This document shows positions 8,144 to 15,418 of a stretch of DNA of 37,589 nucleotides, in pieces (within the stretch, counting starts at the first letter, position 1; each line of letters starts with the position of its first letter). The notes beneath the pieces are model-generated. The model was not told the origin of the DNA. It ran no database searches and worked only from the letters and a program-made list of their open reading frames with translations. This DNA comes from Nitrosomonas sp. (GTDB lineage: Bacteria; Pseudomonadota; Gammaproteobacteria; Burkholderiales; Nitrosomonadaceae), in the NCBI GenBank assembly GCA_021774205.1, contig JAJFJI010000152.1:1-37589 (forward strand), given 5' to 3'. The translations under genes were made by a program, and so were the position numbers.

Positions 8144-8171
8144 TTTGGTAGAAGCTTGTTTTCTTTGGTAG
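8144..8171. promoter_or_regulatory. Paired TTTGGTAG repeats in a divergent promoter region
   Basis: TTTGGTAG occurs at 8144-8151 and 8164-8171, 20 bp apart (two helical turns), between the divergent recombinase and helicase-like operons. This spacing suits binding of a dimeric regulator, for example the Xre-type protein at 9790. No protein has been shown to bind. Confidence 0.3.
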
Positions 8172-8242
8172 GTATTGAAGTATGTCATGGCGGAAAACAA
8201 TCTATCCTCCTCGAAAAGCAAACGGGGCGATATTCTTTATAA

Positions 8243-9559
8243 ATGAAAAACAAAGCGACTAAATTGAAAAAAGTGGTATCCGAATGCTTAGCTGATAGAA
8301 CAATTATTGAAACCGTCTACGATATACAAACAAAACAAACAGCCCTGGCTTATTTGAAGGAAGGCAATATTTCAATTAATTCCTCATACGAATCTTCAGA
8401 GGAAGAGAGACTAGAGCCAATTCCCGCCAGCAATAATCTCATCAAGCATGGAGTCGTAGTTTTTGCAGAAAATCCTGAATTCTATGAGTCGGTCGAACAG
8501 CTCATAAACGACATCCAGTCATACATTTATAGATATGTAGATGTGTCAGACCACTTTCGCAAGATCGCCAGCTACTACATCCTCCTGACCTGGATATACG
8601 ATGCTTTCAATGAACTTCCCTATCTTCGGCTGCGTGGTGATTTTGGTTCTGGAAAGACACGAGCACTTTTTGTGATTGGCTCTCTTTGCAATAAGGCATT
8701 CTTTGCCAGTGGGGCTTCAACGGTATCCCCGATCTTCCATACCCTTGATACTTTTAGAGGGACACTCATCTTCGACGAAGCAGACTTCCGCTTCAGTGAC
8801 GAAAAGAGCGAGTTAGTGAAAATTTTCAACAATGGTAACGTCAAAGGATTCCCTGTCCTGCGTACCGCAATGACAATCAAACGAGAGTTTAATCCGCAGG
8901 CATTCAATGTCTATGGCCCCAAGATCGTTGCCATGCGTAAGGCCTTTGAAGACTCGGCACTAGAAAGCCGGTTTCTGACGGAAGAAATGGGTCAAAGCAG
9001 CTTGAGACCTGATATTCCTATTAACCTCCCTGATGTCCAGAAGGATGAGGCAATAGCGCTCAGGAATCAGCTTCTCATGTATCGATTTAAGATGCTTCCT
9101 GCCATCAAGATCGATGAATCATTAATTGATCCTTCACTTTCTCCACGTCTTAATCAAATACTTATTCCGCTACTATCAATTATTGATGATGAAAGACTAA
9201 GAAATGGCATTCGCGAAGCGGTACGTTCGTTTGATCAGAAGCTTTACGCTGAGCGGTCGGCGTCAATGGAGGCAGGGGTGCTTGAAATAATTCAGGAGCT
9301 GTATAAACAAGGCCGAGAAGGTTCTATTGCGGTTTCAGAAATTACTGCTAATTTTATCGGTCGATTTGCCACCGAGTATCAGCGTCCAATAACGACGAGA
9401 ATTATTGGTGGTGTTCTGCGAAAGCGGTTGCGTCTTCTCACATACAAAAGCCACGGAGTGTATGTATTGCCTATCACTGAAAAATCAAAAATTGCAGAGC
9501 TTTCTATCAGATATGGTGTGGTTGATCGTATAGACGAAGAAAAACCGACGTCCGGGTAG
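8243..9559 (+). CDS. AAA-type ATPase, helicase-like mobile-element protein
   Basis: 438 residues. Walker A GDFGSGKT lies at 132-139 and Walker B TLIFDEAD at about 174-181. The middle region (FNNGNVKGFPVLR...) fits an AAA-type helicase of the primase/replication class found on mobile elements. The C-terminal 120 residues look like winged-helix DNA-binding regions (VSEITANFIGRF...TTRIIGGVLRKRLRLL). The layout recalls the replicative helicases next to the recombinases of SCC elements in staphylococci, but sequence identity cannot be judged here. It is divergent from the recombinase operon. Its stop codon lies inside the left arm of a long inverted repeat (9553-9690) that may be its DNA target. 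Confidence 0.7.
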   Translation: MKNKATKLKKVVSECLADRTIIETVYDIQTKQTALAYLKEGNISINSSYESSEEERLEPIPASNNLIKHGVVVFAENPEFYESVEQLINDIQSYIYRYVDVSDHFRKIASYYILLTWIYDAFNELPYLRLRGDFGSGKTRALFVIGSLCNKAFFASGASTVSPIFHTLDTFRGTLIFDEADFRFSDEKSELVKIFNNGNVKGFPVLRTAMTIKREFNPQAFNVYGPKIVAMRKAFEDSALESRFLTEEMGQSSLRPDIPINLPDVQKDEAIALRNQLLMYRFKMLPAIKIDESLIDPSLSPRLNQILIPLLSIIDDERLRNGIREAVRSFDQKLYAERSASMEAGVLEIIQELYKQGREGSIAVSEITANFIGRFATEYQRPITTRIIGGVLRKRLRLLTYKSHGVYVLPITEKSKIAELSIRYGVVDRIDEEKPTSG

Positions 9560-9690
9560 ACTTGGGGACTTGGGGACGTAAATAACGGATATCAGGAAAC
9601 TGGTATCCGTTATTTCCATGGCTTTGCTAATTAATGATTATATTAATCTCTACATTCTCTGCTTCGTCCCCACGTCCCCAAGTCTACCCG
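9553..9690. repeat. Nested long inverted repeat, candidate origin or processing site
   Basis: Outer arms of 26 bp (9553-9578 and 9665-9690, built on GTAGACTTGGGGAC) match at 25 of 26 positions. Inside the left part is a second hairpin: AAATAACGGATATCA (9580-9594) pairs with TGGTATCCGTTATTT (9601-9615) over a six-base loop, with one G-T pair. The left outer arm also contains a short direct repeat of CTTGGGGA. The structure follows the helicase-like gene directly. It is too large for a simple terminator and has no T-run, so an origin, nick site or resolution site is more likely. Confidence 0.7.
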
Positions 9691-9789
9691 CGTTATCCCC
9701 AGCGGAAACTTTTCACCACTACTCCAATATGCTAGCACGCGTGACAATGGTAATGCTTCTGCTTAATAACCACAGAAGCAATATATTCC

Positions 9790-10161
9790 ATGAGAAAGAA
9801 TAAAGATAAACCCGCCTTGTGCTACTTGCGCACGCACAGGCGCAATTGGGGTCTTACCCAAAAAGAACTTGCCAAGTTGGTCGGTACGGCAAGTAGTGTG
9901 CAGATTAGCCGCTATGAAAACGGCAAACGCGCCCCCAAAATTGAGGTCGCGCTTGCTTGCCAGGTCATTTTCGGGGTTCCCCCGTCGATCATGTTTCCAG
10001 ACACCTACGCCTTGGCCGAGGAAGAGGTCATGCGGAATATGTATCGAATGGACGAGGCGCTCAGCAACACTATCAGTCTTTCGGGATTACGCAAACGTGA
10101 GTTGTTCACAATCGCATTGAAACGTGCTTTAGACGTATCCCATTCATGCAAAAAAGTATGA
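9790..10161 (+). CDS. Xre-family helix-turn-helix regulator
   Basis: 123 residues with an N-terminal HTH of the Cro/CI-Xre type: GLTQKELAKLVGTASSVQIS followed by RYENGKRAPKI, spanning about residues 18-50. The C-terminal half is helical and not assigned. It probably controls the mobility module, and the paired repeats at 8144-8171 or the arms near 10703 are possible targets. It overlaps the next gene by 4 bp if that gene starts at 10158. No strong Shine-Dalgarno precedes the ATG. About 100 bp of gene-free DNA separate it from the inverted repeat at 9690. Confidence 0.8.
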   Translation: MRKNKDKPALCYLRTHRRNWGLTQKELAKLVGTASSVQISRYENGKRAPKIEVALACQVIFGVPPSIMFPDTYALAEEEVMRNMYRMDEALSNTISLSGLRKRELFTIALKRALDVSHSCKKV

Positions 10162-10691
10162 GTGTTGTTTCTCAAGAGAACTTGATTCTCGCAATCTATC
10201 CTTTCAGTCGTGGCTTTGCATTTGTTTTGTTTGAAGGCCCAGAAAGCCCATTTGACTGGGGTGTGAAAGAAATCAAAGAAAAACACCGGAATATTAAAAC
10301 ACTCGAAGCGATTAAGGAATTGATTGATCGCTATTGCCCGGAAGCAATTGTCATTGAGGATACTAGTGATCGTTCTTGTAGGAGATCTTCTCGTATAAAG
10401 AAGCTCTACCGCATGCTCACTCACTTAGCTACAGCCGAACATGTTGATCTATATCGTTTTCCTAATACGTCCGTTAAACAGTACTTTGCTGTTGTCGGCG
10501 CAGTTACCAAGTATGAAATCGCTCAAGCTATTGGATTGCAGATACCTGCCTTTAGTCACAGACTGCCAAGAGTACGTAAACCTTGGATGAGTGCTGATCC
10601 GCGGCAAAGTTTGTTTGATGCAGCTGCGCTTGGTCTTGTTTTCTATGGGAGTAGGGGGATACCAAGTCCTTTTGATGCTGACTCAGCATAG
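10158..10691 (+). CDS. RuvC/RNase H-fold protein lacking the first catalytic Asp
   Basis: 177 residues from the ATG that overlaps the regulator's stop (ATGA); an ATG at 10146 would add four. The fold matches RuvC-like resolvases: first strand LAIYPFSRGFAFVLFE, second acidic strand AIVIEDTSD, and a C-terminal helix with DPRQSLFDAAALGL. In RuvC the first strand carries an essential Asp (IDPG...), but here the equivalent residue is Tyr (AIYP). The Glu and the late Asp residues remain. It may therefore be catalytically altered or act only in DNA binding. It is co-transcribed with the Xre regulator and followed by ardC. Confidence 0.65.
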   Translation: MSVVSQENLILAIYPFSRGFAFVLFEGPESPFDWGVKEIKEKHRNIKTLEAIKELIDRYCPEAIVIEDTSDRSCRRSSRIKKLYRMLTHLATAEHVDLYRFPNTSVKQYFAVVGAVTKYEIAQAIGLQIPAFSHRLPRVRKPWMSADPRQSLFDAAALGLVFYGSRGIPSPFDADSA

Positions 10692-10702
10692 TTAAAAATT
10701 TT

Positions 10703-10751
10703 CCTTGTCATCGAGGAGTACCGAATTTCCGGTATTCCTCACGTGACAAGG
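10703..10751 (+). promoter_or_regulatory. Long hairpin burying the ardC ribosome binding site
   Basis: CCTTGTCA (10703-10710) pairs with TGACAAGG (10744-10751), and the inner arms AGGAGTACCG and CGGTATTCCT pair with one G-T. The right arm ends inside the AAGGAGG Shine-Dalgarno just before the ardC ATG at 10760. It could be an operator palindrome, an RNA switch that restricts ardC translation, or both. Confidence 0.6.
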
Positions 10752-10759
10752 AGGAAATT

Positions 10760-11677
10760 ATGCGTAACAAAGCATTAGGTAGTATCAAGGCAGATATTTA
10801 CACCAAGATCACCAACGAAATTATTAGTGCCATTGAAGCTGGTACGGCTGATTTTGAAATGCCCTGGCATAAACAGGCGCATGCTGGTGTGCCACGCAAT
10901 CCGGTAACGAAAAAGTTATATCGTGGAATTAACACATTGACACTGTGGATTGCTGGTCGGAAAGAAGGATACGCCAGCTCACGTTGGGCATCGTACTTGC
11001 AGTGGAAATCGCTGGGAGCGCAGGTGCGACAAGGAGAGAAAGGTTCAACCATTATCTTCTATAAGCGGGAGGAGGAAGATGAAAATTCTGAAGAGGAGGA
11101 GACACAGAATCAGGCGAGAGCAGTGATTCGCTATTCCCATGTTTTTAATGGGGATCAGGTGGAGGGATGGTCGGCAGATGAATCATCTGGTACGGTAAAT
11201 CATACCAAATTCGCCAAGGCTGTTTGCTTTATTAATTCGCTTGGAAGTGATATTCGACACGGAAGCGACACTGCTTATTATAGTCCAGCCTTGGATCGTA
11301 TTTTTATGCCGGACCAATCGGTTTTTCGCGATACAAATTCAGGGTCAGCTACTGAAAGCTATTTTTCCGTGCTTTTCCATGAGCATATTCATTGGTCTGG
11401 CCATTCTGCACGGCTCAGTCGTGATTTATCTGGAAGATTCGGATCAAGCAGCTATGCCATGGAGGAATTAGTGGCCGAGCTTGGTGCTTCATTTCTTTGC
11501 GCTGCGCTTGATATCAACACGTATCCGAGACCAGACCATGCTGCGTACATTGCCAGCTGGCTTAAAGTGCTCAAAGAGCACAAATCAGCGATCTTTGTGG
11601 CTGCTAGTGCGGCCTCAGTGGCAAGTCAGTTCTTGGAGTCCTTGGTTACGCAAAGCAGTATTGAAAAGACTGCATGA
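10760..11677 (+). CDS. ardC: Anti-restriction protein ArdC
   Basis: 305 residues in the typical ArdC layout. The N-terminal ssDNA-binding domain (DUF1738 type, about 1-130) has DFEMPWHKQAHAGVPRNPVT and RGINTLTLW. A C-terminal zincin-like metallopeptidase follows, with HEHIH (207-211) as the zinc motif and EELVAELGASF (about 235-245) supplying the third ligand. ArdC protects incoming single-stranded DNA of conjugative elements from host restriction, which supports transfer of this island. A strong AAGGAGG ribosome binding site lies within a hairpin. A terminator follows the stop. The acidic stretch around residues 100-120 is a low-complexity linker. Confidence 0.9.
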   Translation: MRNKALGSIKADIYTKITNEIISAIEAGTADFEMPWHKQAHAGVPRNPVTKKLYRGINTLTLWIAGRKEGYASSRWASYLQWKSLGAQVRQGEKGSTIIFYKREEEDENSEEEETQNQARAVIRYSHVFNGDQVEGWSADESSGTVNHTKFAKAVCFINSLGSDIRHGSDTAYYSPALDRIFMPDQSVFRDTNSGSATESYFSVLFHEHIHWSGHSARLSRDLSGRFGSSSYAMEELVAELGASFLCAALDINTYPRPDHAAYIASWLKVLKEHKSAIFVAASAASVASQFLESLVTQSSIEKTA

Positions 11678-11691
11678 CGAATAGTTCTTTT

Positions 11692-11718
11692 AAACCCGGC
11701 GAGATAGCCGGGTTTTTT
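11692..11718 (+). terminator. Rho-independent terminator after ardC
   Basis: AAACCCGGC (11692-11700) pairs perfectly with GCCGGGTTT (11707-11715) across a six-base loop and is followed by more T. It separates the mobility module from the restriction operon. Confidence 0.9.
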
Positions 11719-11854
11719 ATATACAATTTTTTACCTTACACCATCAGACTCCTGACCTGAAGATAAGCACGACATAGTGACATACTTTAAGTCGCAAATA
11801 GTAATAAAAATAGGGATGTTTCTTTTAGATAATCAGCTTTAGAAGGTGGTACAT

Positions 11855-11882
11855 TTGCAATTTATGTGCAGTATCATATACT
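11855..11882 (+). promoter_or_regulatory. Promoter of the type I restriction operon
   Basis: TTGCAA (11855-11860) and TATACT (11877-11882) have a 16-bp spacer. The expected start of transcription coincides with the ATG at 11890, so the first gene may be translated from a leaderless mRNA. The same TATACT box close to a start codon occurs before gajA. Confidence 0.55.
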
Positions 11883-11889
11883 CATGTAT

Positions 11890-12474
11890 ATGAAATTAAA
11901 AGAAATTGCCACTGTTATCGCCGGATACACCTTCCGAGGTGCTATTAATCCGGACAAAAGTGGCAACCTTTTTGTATTTCAAGCCAAGGATCTGGTTCAA
12001 GGCGAATTCGTGACTGATGTGACCGCTCTTACACCAATTACTCTGGACACCGTTGGCTATAATGGTTATCTCAAGACGGACGATGTGCTTATTGTTGCGC
12101 GAGGAATGAAAGCGAGAGCATTTCGATCGACGATATTCAAATCTGATGCATCGAACGTTATTACATCATCATCGGTGCATATTATCCGCATCACTGCTCC
12201 TGGCGTATTGCCCGAGTACGTTTCGCATTACTTTAATTCAAAAAAAGGACAAAGCTCGCTGTCGGAGATTGTCACAGGCTCATACATAGGGGTGCTTCCC
12301 CGTCGGGCGTTTGAACAGTTGGAAATACCGGCACCCGATATACGGGAGCAAAAAATAATCACTGACCTTTATCGCAATATGCAAACGCAACAGAAAATAT
12401 TGAATCGGAGGAATGAATTGAAGCAACAAATACTCGACGCAACCTTTACAAACATAACAAGACACCATGACTAA
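11890..12474 (+). CDS. hsdS: Half-size type I specificity subunit (single TRD)
   Basis: 194 residues from the ATG at 11890; in-frame starts at 11866 (GTG) and 11884 exist but lie before the likely transcription start. It shows one target recognition domain (KLKEIATVIAGYTFRGAI...LPEYVSHYFNS...GVLPRRAFEQLEIPAP) followed by the conserved coiled-coil helix (EQKIITDLYRNMQTQQKILNRR). Full HsdS proteins contain two such repeats. Half-size versions can act as dimers. It overlaps hsdM by 8 bp, so it is part of the operon, and it coexists with the complete hsdS at 15419. It may offer an alternative specificity or bind HsdM as a regulator. Confidence 0.75.
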   Translation: MKLKEIATVIAGYTFRGAINPDKSGNLFVFQAKDLVQGEFVTDVTALTPITLDTVGYNGYLKTDDVLIVARGMKARAFRSTIFKSDASNVITSSSVHIIRITAPGVLPEYVSHYFNSKKGQSSLSEIVTGSYIGVLPRRAFEQLEIPAPDIREQKIITDLYRNMQTQQKILNRRNELKQQILDATFTNITRHHD

Positions 12475-13975
12475 AAAATTCACTCAGGAAGAACTCAATA
12501 AAATCCTCTGGGCTGCTGCCGATTCGTCTCGCAGTCAGTTGGCGGCTGAAACGTACAAGGACTACGTTTTGCCGATGTTGTTTTTTAAGTACCTGAGTGA
12601 TCAGAATAAGAAAAAGTATAACGAGTACAAGGAGCGCTTTGGAAACAATGAAAAGCGTATCGAGGAGAAGATGAAACTCGATCGCTTCTATCTCCCCCCA
12701 AAATCATCATTCGATTATATCTACAGCAAAATTGAAGAGGACAACATAGGAGATGAAATAAACAAAGCGCTGCGTCGCATTGAAGATGCAAACGGTGAAA
12801 AACTCGAAGGTGTCTTTAGTGTTGATTTCAACTCTGAGTCGGTGCTTGGTAAGTTGACACAGCGTAACAAAATGCTTCGCCACCTTATTCAGGACTTTGC
12901 AAAGATTGACCTTTCGGATGTGGGTGACGACATCATCGGTAACTCATACATGTACATGATTGAACGCTTTGGTGCTGATGCTGGCAAAAAAGCCGGTGAA
13001 TTTTTCACGGTTCGTTCGGTGGCTCAGCTGGTTGCTATGCTTGCTGAACCAAAGAAGGGTGATCGTATCTGTGATCCAGCCTGTGGCTCGGGGGGTCTCC
13101 TCCTCTTGGCAGGTGAAGAAGTGGAAAAGAAAGGCTCAAACAACTATGCGCTCTACGGCCAAGAATCGACAGGCTCTACATTTCAGCTTGCTCGTATGAA
13201 TATGTTTCTGCACGGAAAGGATTCGGCACGTCTTGAATGGGGTGATTCGCTCAATAATCCACTCCTCGTTGAGAGTGACCAGCTGATGCGCTTTGACGTC
13301 GTCGTAGCTAATCCCCCATTCTCGCTTAAGAAATGGGGCGCAGAACACGCGGAATCAGACACATACAATCGCTTTTGGCGAGGAGTTCCACCAAAAGACA
13401 AAGGAGACTTTGCTTTTATTACGCACATGATCGAAACCGCAAAGCCAAAAACTGGACGTGTGGCAGTCATCGTTCCGCATGGCGTACTCTTCCGCGGTGG
13501 AGTTGAAGGCAAGATTCGTGAACAATTGATCAAGGAAAATATCGTTGAGGCAGTAATCGGCCTACCGGCAGGGCTCTTTCAAACCACAGGTATTCCCGTT
13601 GCAATCCTTGTTCTTGACCGCTCCCGAGAAAAAGGCGGTGTCAATGAAAAGAAAAAAGACATCTTCTTTATTGAAGCGTCGAAGGAGTTCAAGTCAGCCA
13701 AAGCGCAAAACATTCTCACCGATGAGTATATCGAAAAGATTCACGCTACCTACCTGAAGCGAAAGGATGTAGAGAAATTTGCTCGCAAGGTAGATCCTGC
13801 TGAGATTGAAGAGAATGACTACAATCTCAACATCACACGGTATGTTGATACGTTTGAGGAAGAGACACCAGTCGATATCAGTGCGAATCTCAAGGAACTT
13901 GCTGAACTCGATCCAGAACTACAGAAGCTTGAGAAGCAGATGGCCGAATACTTAAAAGAGCTAGGGATCAAATAA
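12467..13975 (+). CDS. hsdM: Type I restriction-modification DNA methyltransferase HsdM
   Basis: 502 residues, the usual HsdM length. An N-terminal helical domain (about 1-150, LPMLFFKYLSDQ) precedes the N6-adenine methyltransferase domain. That domain has the SAM-binding motif DPACGSGGLLL (about 203-213) and the catalytic NPPF motif in VVANPPFSLKKWG (about 281). FTVRSVAQLVA, just before motif I, is typical. HsdM methylates adenine in the recognition sequence set by HsdS and forms the M2S and R2M2S complexes. Six bases separate its stop from the CD-NTase gene, so the defence pair is in the same transcript. Confidence 0.95.
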   Translation: MTKKFTQEELNKILWAAADSSRSQLAAETYKDYVLPMLFFKYLSDQNKKKYNEYKERFGNNEKRIEEKMKLDRFYLPPKSSFDYIYSKIEEDNIGDEINKALRRIEDANGEKLEGVFSVDFNSESVLGKLTQRNKMLRHLIQDFAKIDLSDVGDDIIGNSYMYMIERFGADAGKKAGEFFTVRSVAQLVAMLAEPKKGDRICDPACGSGGLLLLAGEEVEKKGSNNYALYGQESTGSTFQLARMNMFLHGKDSARLEWGDSLNNPLLVESDQLMRFDVVVANPPFSLKKWGAEHAESDTYNRFWRGVPPKDKGDFAFITHMIETAKPKTGRVAVIVPHGVLFRGGVEGKIREQLIKENIVEAVIGLPAGLFQTTGIPVAILVLDRSREKGGVNEKKKDIFFIEASKEFKSAKAQNILTDEYIEKIHATYLKRKDVEKFARKVDPAEIEENDYNLNITRYVDTFEEETPVDISANLKELAELDPELQKLEKQMAEYLKELGIK

Positions 13976-13981
13976 TTAATT

Positions 13982-14854
13982 ATGAGTGTTTCCACAAAAT
14001 TTCAAAATTTTTGTTCAAATATTCGCATTAAATCTAATGTGGCTGGTGATATTTCGTATAGATATAAAAGAATGACGAAGCAGCTGAACAAAGATTTTTG
14101 GGATACGGAATCTGATACGAGTCACAGCTTGTATGTTGGTTCATACGGGCGTGACACAGAGGTAGGTGTGAGCGATATCGATATGTTGTTTCAATTACCT
14201 TACTCAAAGTACCAACAATACAATGGTTACGCAGGAAATGGACAATCCGCTCTTCTGCAGGAGGTAAAAAAGTCGATTGAGAAAACTTACTCAGTTACAA
14301 AGCTTGGCGCTGATGGACAAGTTATCGTCGTGCCATTTACCGACGGAATAGTGTTTGAAGTTGTCCCAGCATTTGTAAATAAAGACGGGAGCTTCACTTA
14401 TCCTGATACGAATGATGGGGGGAAATGGCGCTCAACGAACCCAAAACCAGAAATTGAGGCTATACGTAAAGTCAATTCTGAAACGAATGATAATCTGAAG
14501 AACCTTTGCAGAATGATGCGCGTATGGAGAGATAAATGGGATGTGCCAATGGGAGGTTTGCTGATTGATACACTAGCATATCAGTTTATAAAGGGATGGG
14601 AGTATCGAACAAGTTCATACACCTATTATGATTGGATGACACGTGACTTTTTTGATTACTTAAAGAATCAGGACTCAACCAAAAGTTATTGGTTGGCTCC
14701 TGGTAGTGGTCAGTACGTTTGGCGAAAAGGTAATTTTGAATACAAAGCAACACGTTGTTGTAACATCGCTAAAGAAGCTATCGATTATGAGGTACAGAAG
14801 ATGTCCTATTCGGCCGACAGTAAGTGGAGGGAAATTTATGGGTCAAAATTTTAA
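13982..14854 (+). CDS. CD-NTase (SMODS) cyclic-oligonucleotide synthase of a CBASS-like system
   Basis: 290 residues with the nucleotidyltransferase signature of CD-NTases: GSYGR (53-57) then SDIDML (64-69), giving the metal ligands Asp65 and Asp67, with a third acidic residue at FEVVPAF (Glu126). The C-terminal helical part (VPMGGLLIDTLAYQF) fits the second half of SMODS enzymes. In CBASS these enzymes make cyclic nucleotide signals after phage sensing and activate a downstream effector. The next gene encodes a 2TM SLATT protein three bases later, a known partner type. No Cap2/Cap3 or HORMA/TRIP13 genes accompany it, so this would be a minimal two-gene CBASS, lodged between hsdM and hsdS. 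Confidence 0.85.
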   Translation: MSVSTKFQNFCSNIRIKSNVAGDISYRYKRMTKQLNKDFWDTESDTSHSLYVGSYGRDTEVGVSDIDMLFQLPYSKYQQYNGYAGNGQSALLQEVKKSIEKTYSVTKLGADGQVIVVPFTDGIVFEVVPAFVNKDGSFTYPDTNDGGKWRSTNPKPEIEAIRKVNSETNDNLKNLCRMMRVWRDKWDVPMGGLLIDTLAYQFIKGWEYRTSSYTYYDWMTRDFFDYLKNQDSTKSYWLAPGSGQYVWRKGNFEYKATRCCNIAKEAIDYEVQKMSYSADSKWREIYGSKF

Positions 14855-14857
14855 TAT

Positions 14858-15385
14858 ATGGATATAAAGAATCTTTCAATAATTAGACAATCATTCGCAA
14901 GTACAGTGTTTACACACAAGGTTCAAGAAATTGCAGCTGAAAATCAAGAAAGCAAAGTCTTTATTGTAAAAATCATGAACGTACTACTTGTTTCAACTGT
15001 GCTAATACTTCTAGTTATTCAGGTATCTCATCCAGAAAATCTTATATTTACCTATATTGGTGCAGGTATTACGGTTGCAGAAATTATCTTCCTCATAATT
15101 CAGCTATCTTTTAACTTCGAGCAACGAGTGGTTGCTCACAAAAATTCTGCATTAAAGTACATGGGGTTACGAGATGCTTACAGGTCTTTGATTGCCGATG
15201 TAATGAATGAGAATATCTCTGGTGCTGAAATTGATACACGAAGAGATCTTTTGCAGCGAGAGTATCAAATTATTAGTGATCTTGCTCCTCAAACAAGCAG
15301 TAAAGAATACACAGAAGCACAAATGAGGCTTAATAAGCGAGGCGCTGTGTTTGAGAAGAATTTACTTGGTCAGATGAAGAGATAG
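14858..15385 (+). CDS. SLATT-type two-transmembrane effector
   Basis: 175 residues. Two transmembrane helices at about 36-56 (FIVKIMNVLLVSTVLILLVI) and 62-84 (LIFTYIGAGITVAEIIFLII) are followed by a cytosolic helical region with HKNSALKYMGLRDAYRSLI, which matches the SLATT family (SMODS- and SLOG-associated 2TM effector domain). Such proteins are proposed to form membrane pores or channels triggered by cyclic nucleotides, causing cell death or dormancy. The gene follows the CD-NTase stop by three bases and precedes hsdS by 33 bp. The family call is by topology and partner. Confidence 0.8.
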   Translation: MDIKNLSIIRQSFASTVFTHKVQEIAAENQESKVFIVKIMNVLLVSTVLILLVIQVSHPENLIFTYIGAGITVAEIIFLIIQLSFNFEQRVVAHKNSALKYMGLRDAYRSLIADVMNENISGAEIDTRRDLLQREYQIISDLAPQTSSKEYTEAQMRLNKRGAVFEKNLLGQMKR

Positions 15386-15418
15386 ACAGATTCCTACCAG
15401 AAGCTCTAAGAATAAAAA

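Noticed and set aside
9618..9803. 61-codon frame between the inverted repeat and the Xre regulator
   Set aside because: It spans the right arm of the inverted repeat, has no ribosome binding site, and its composition looks non-coding.
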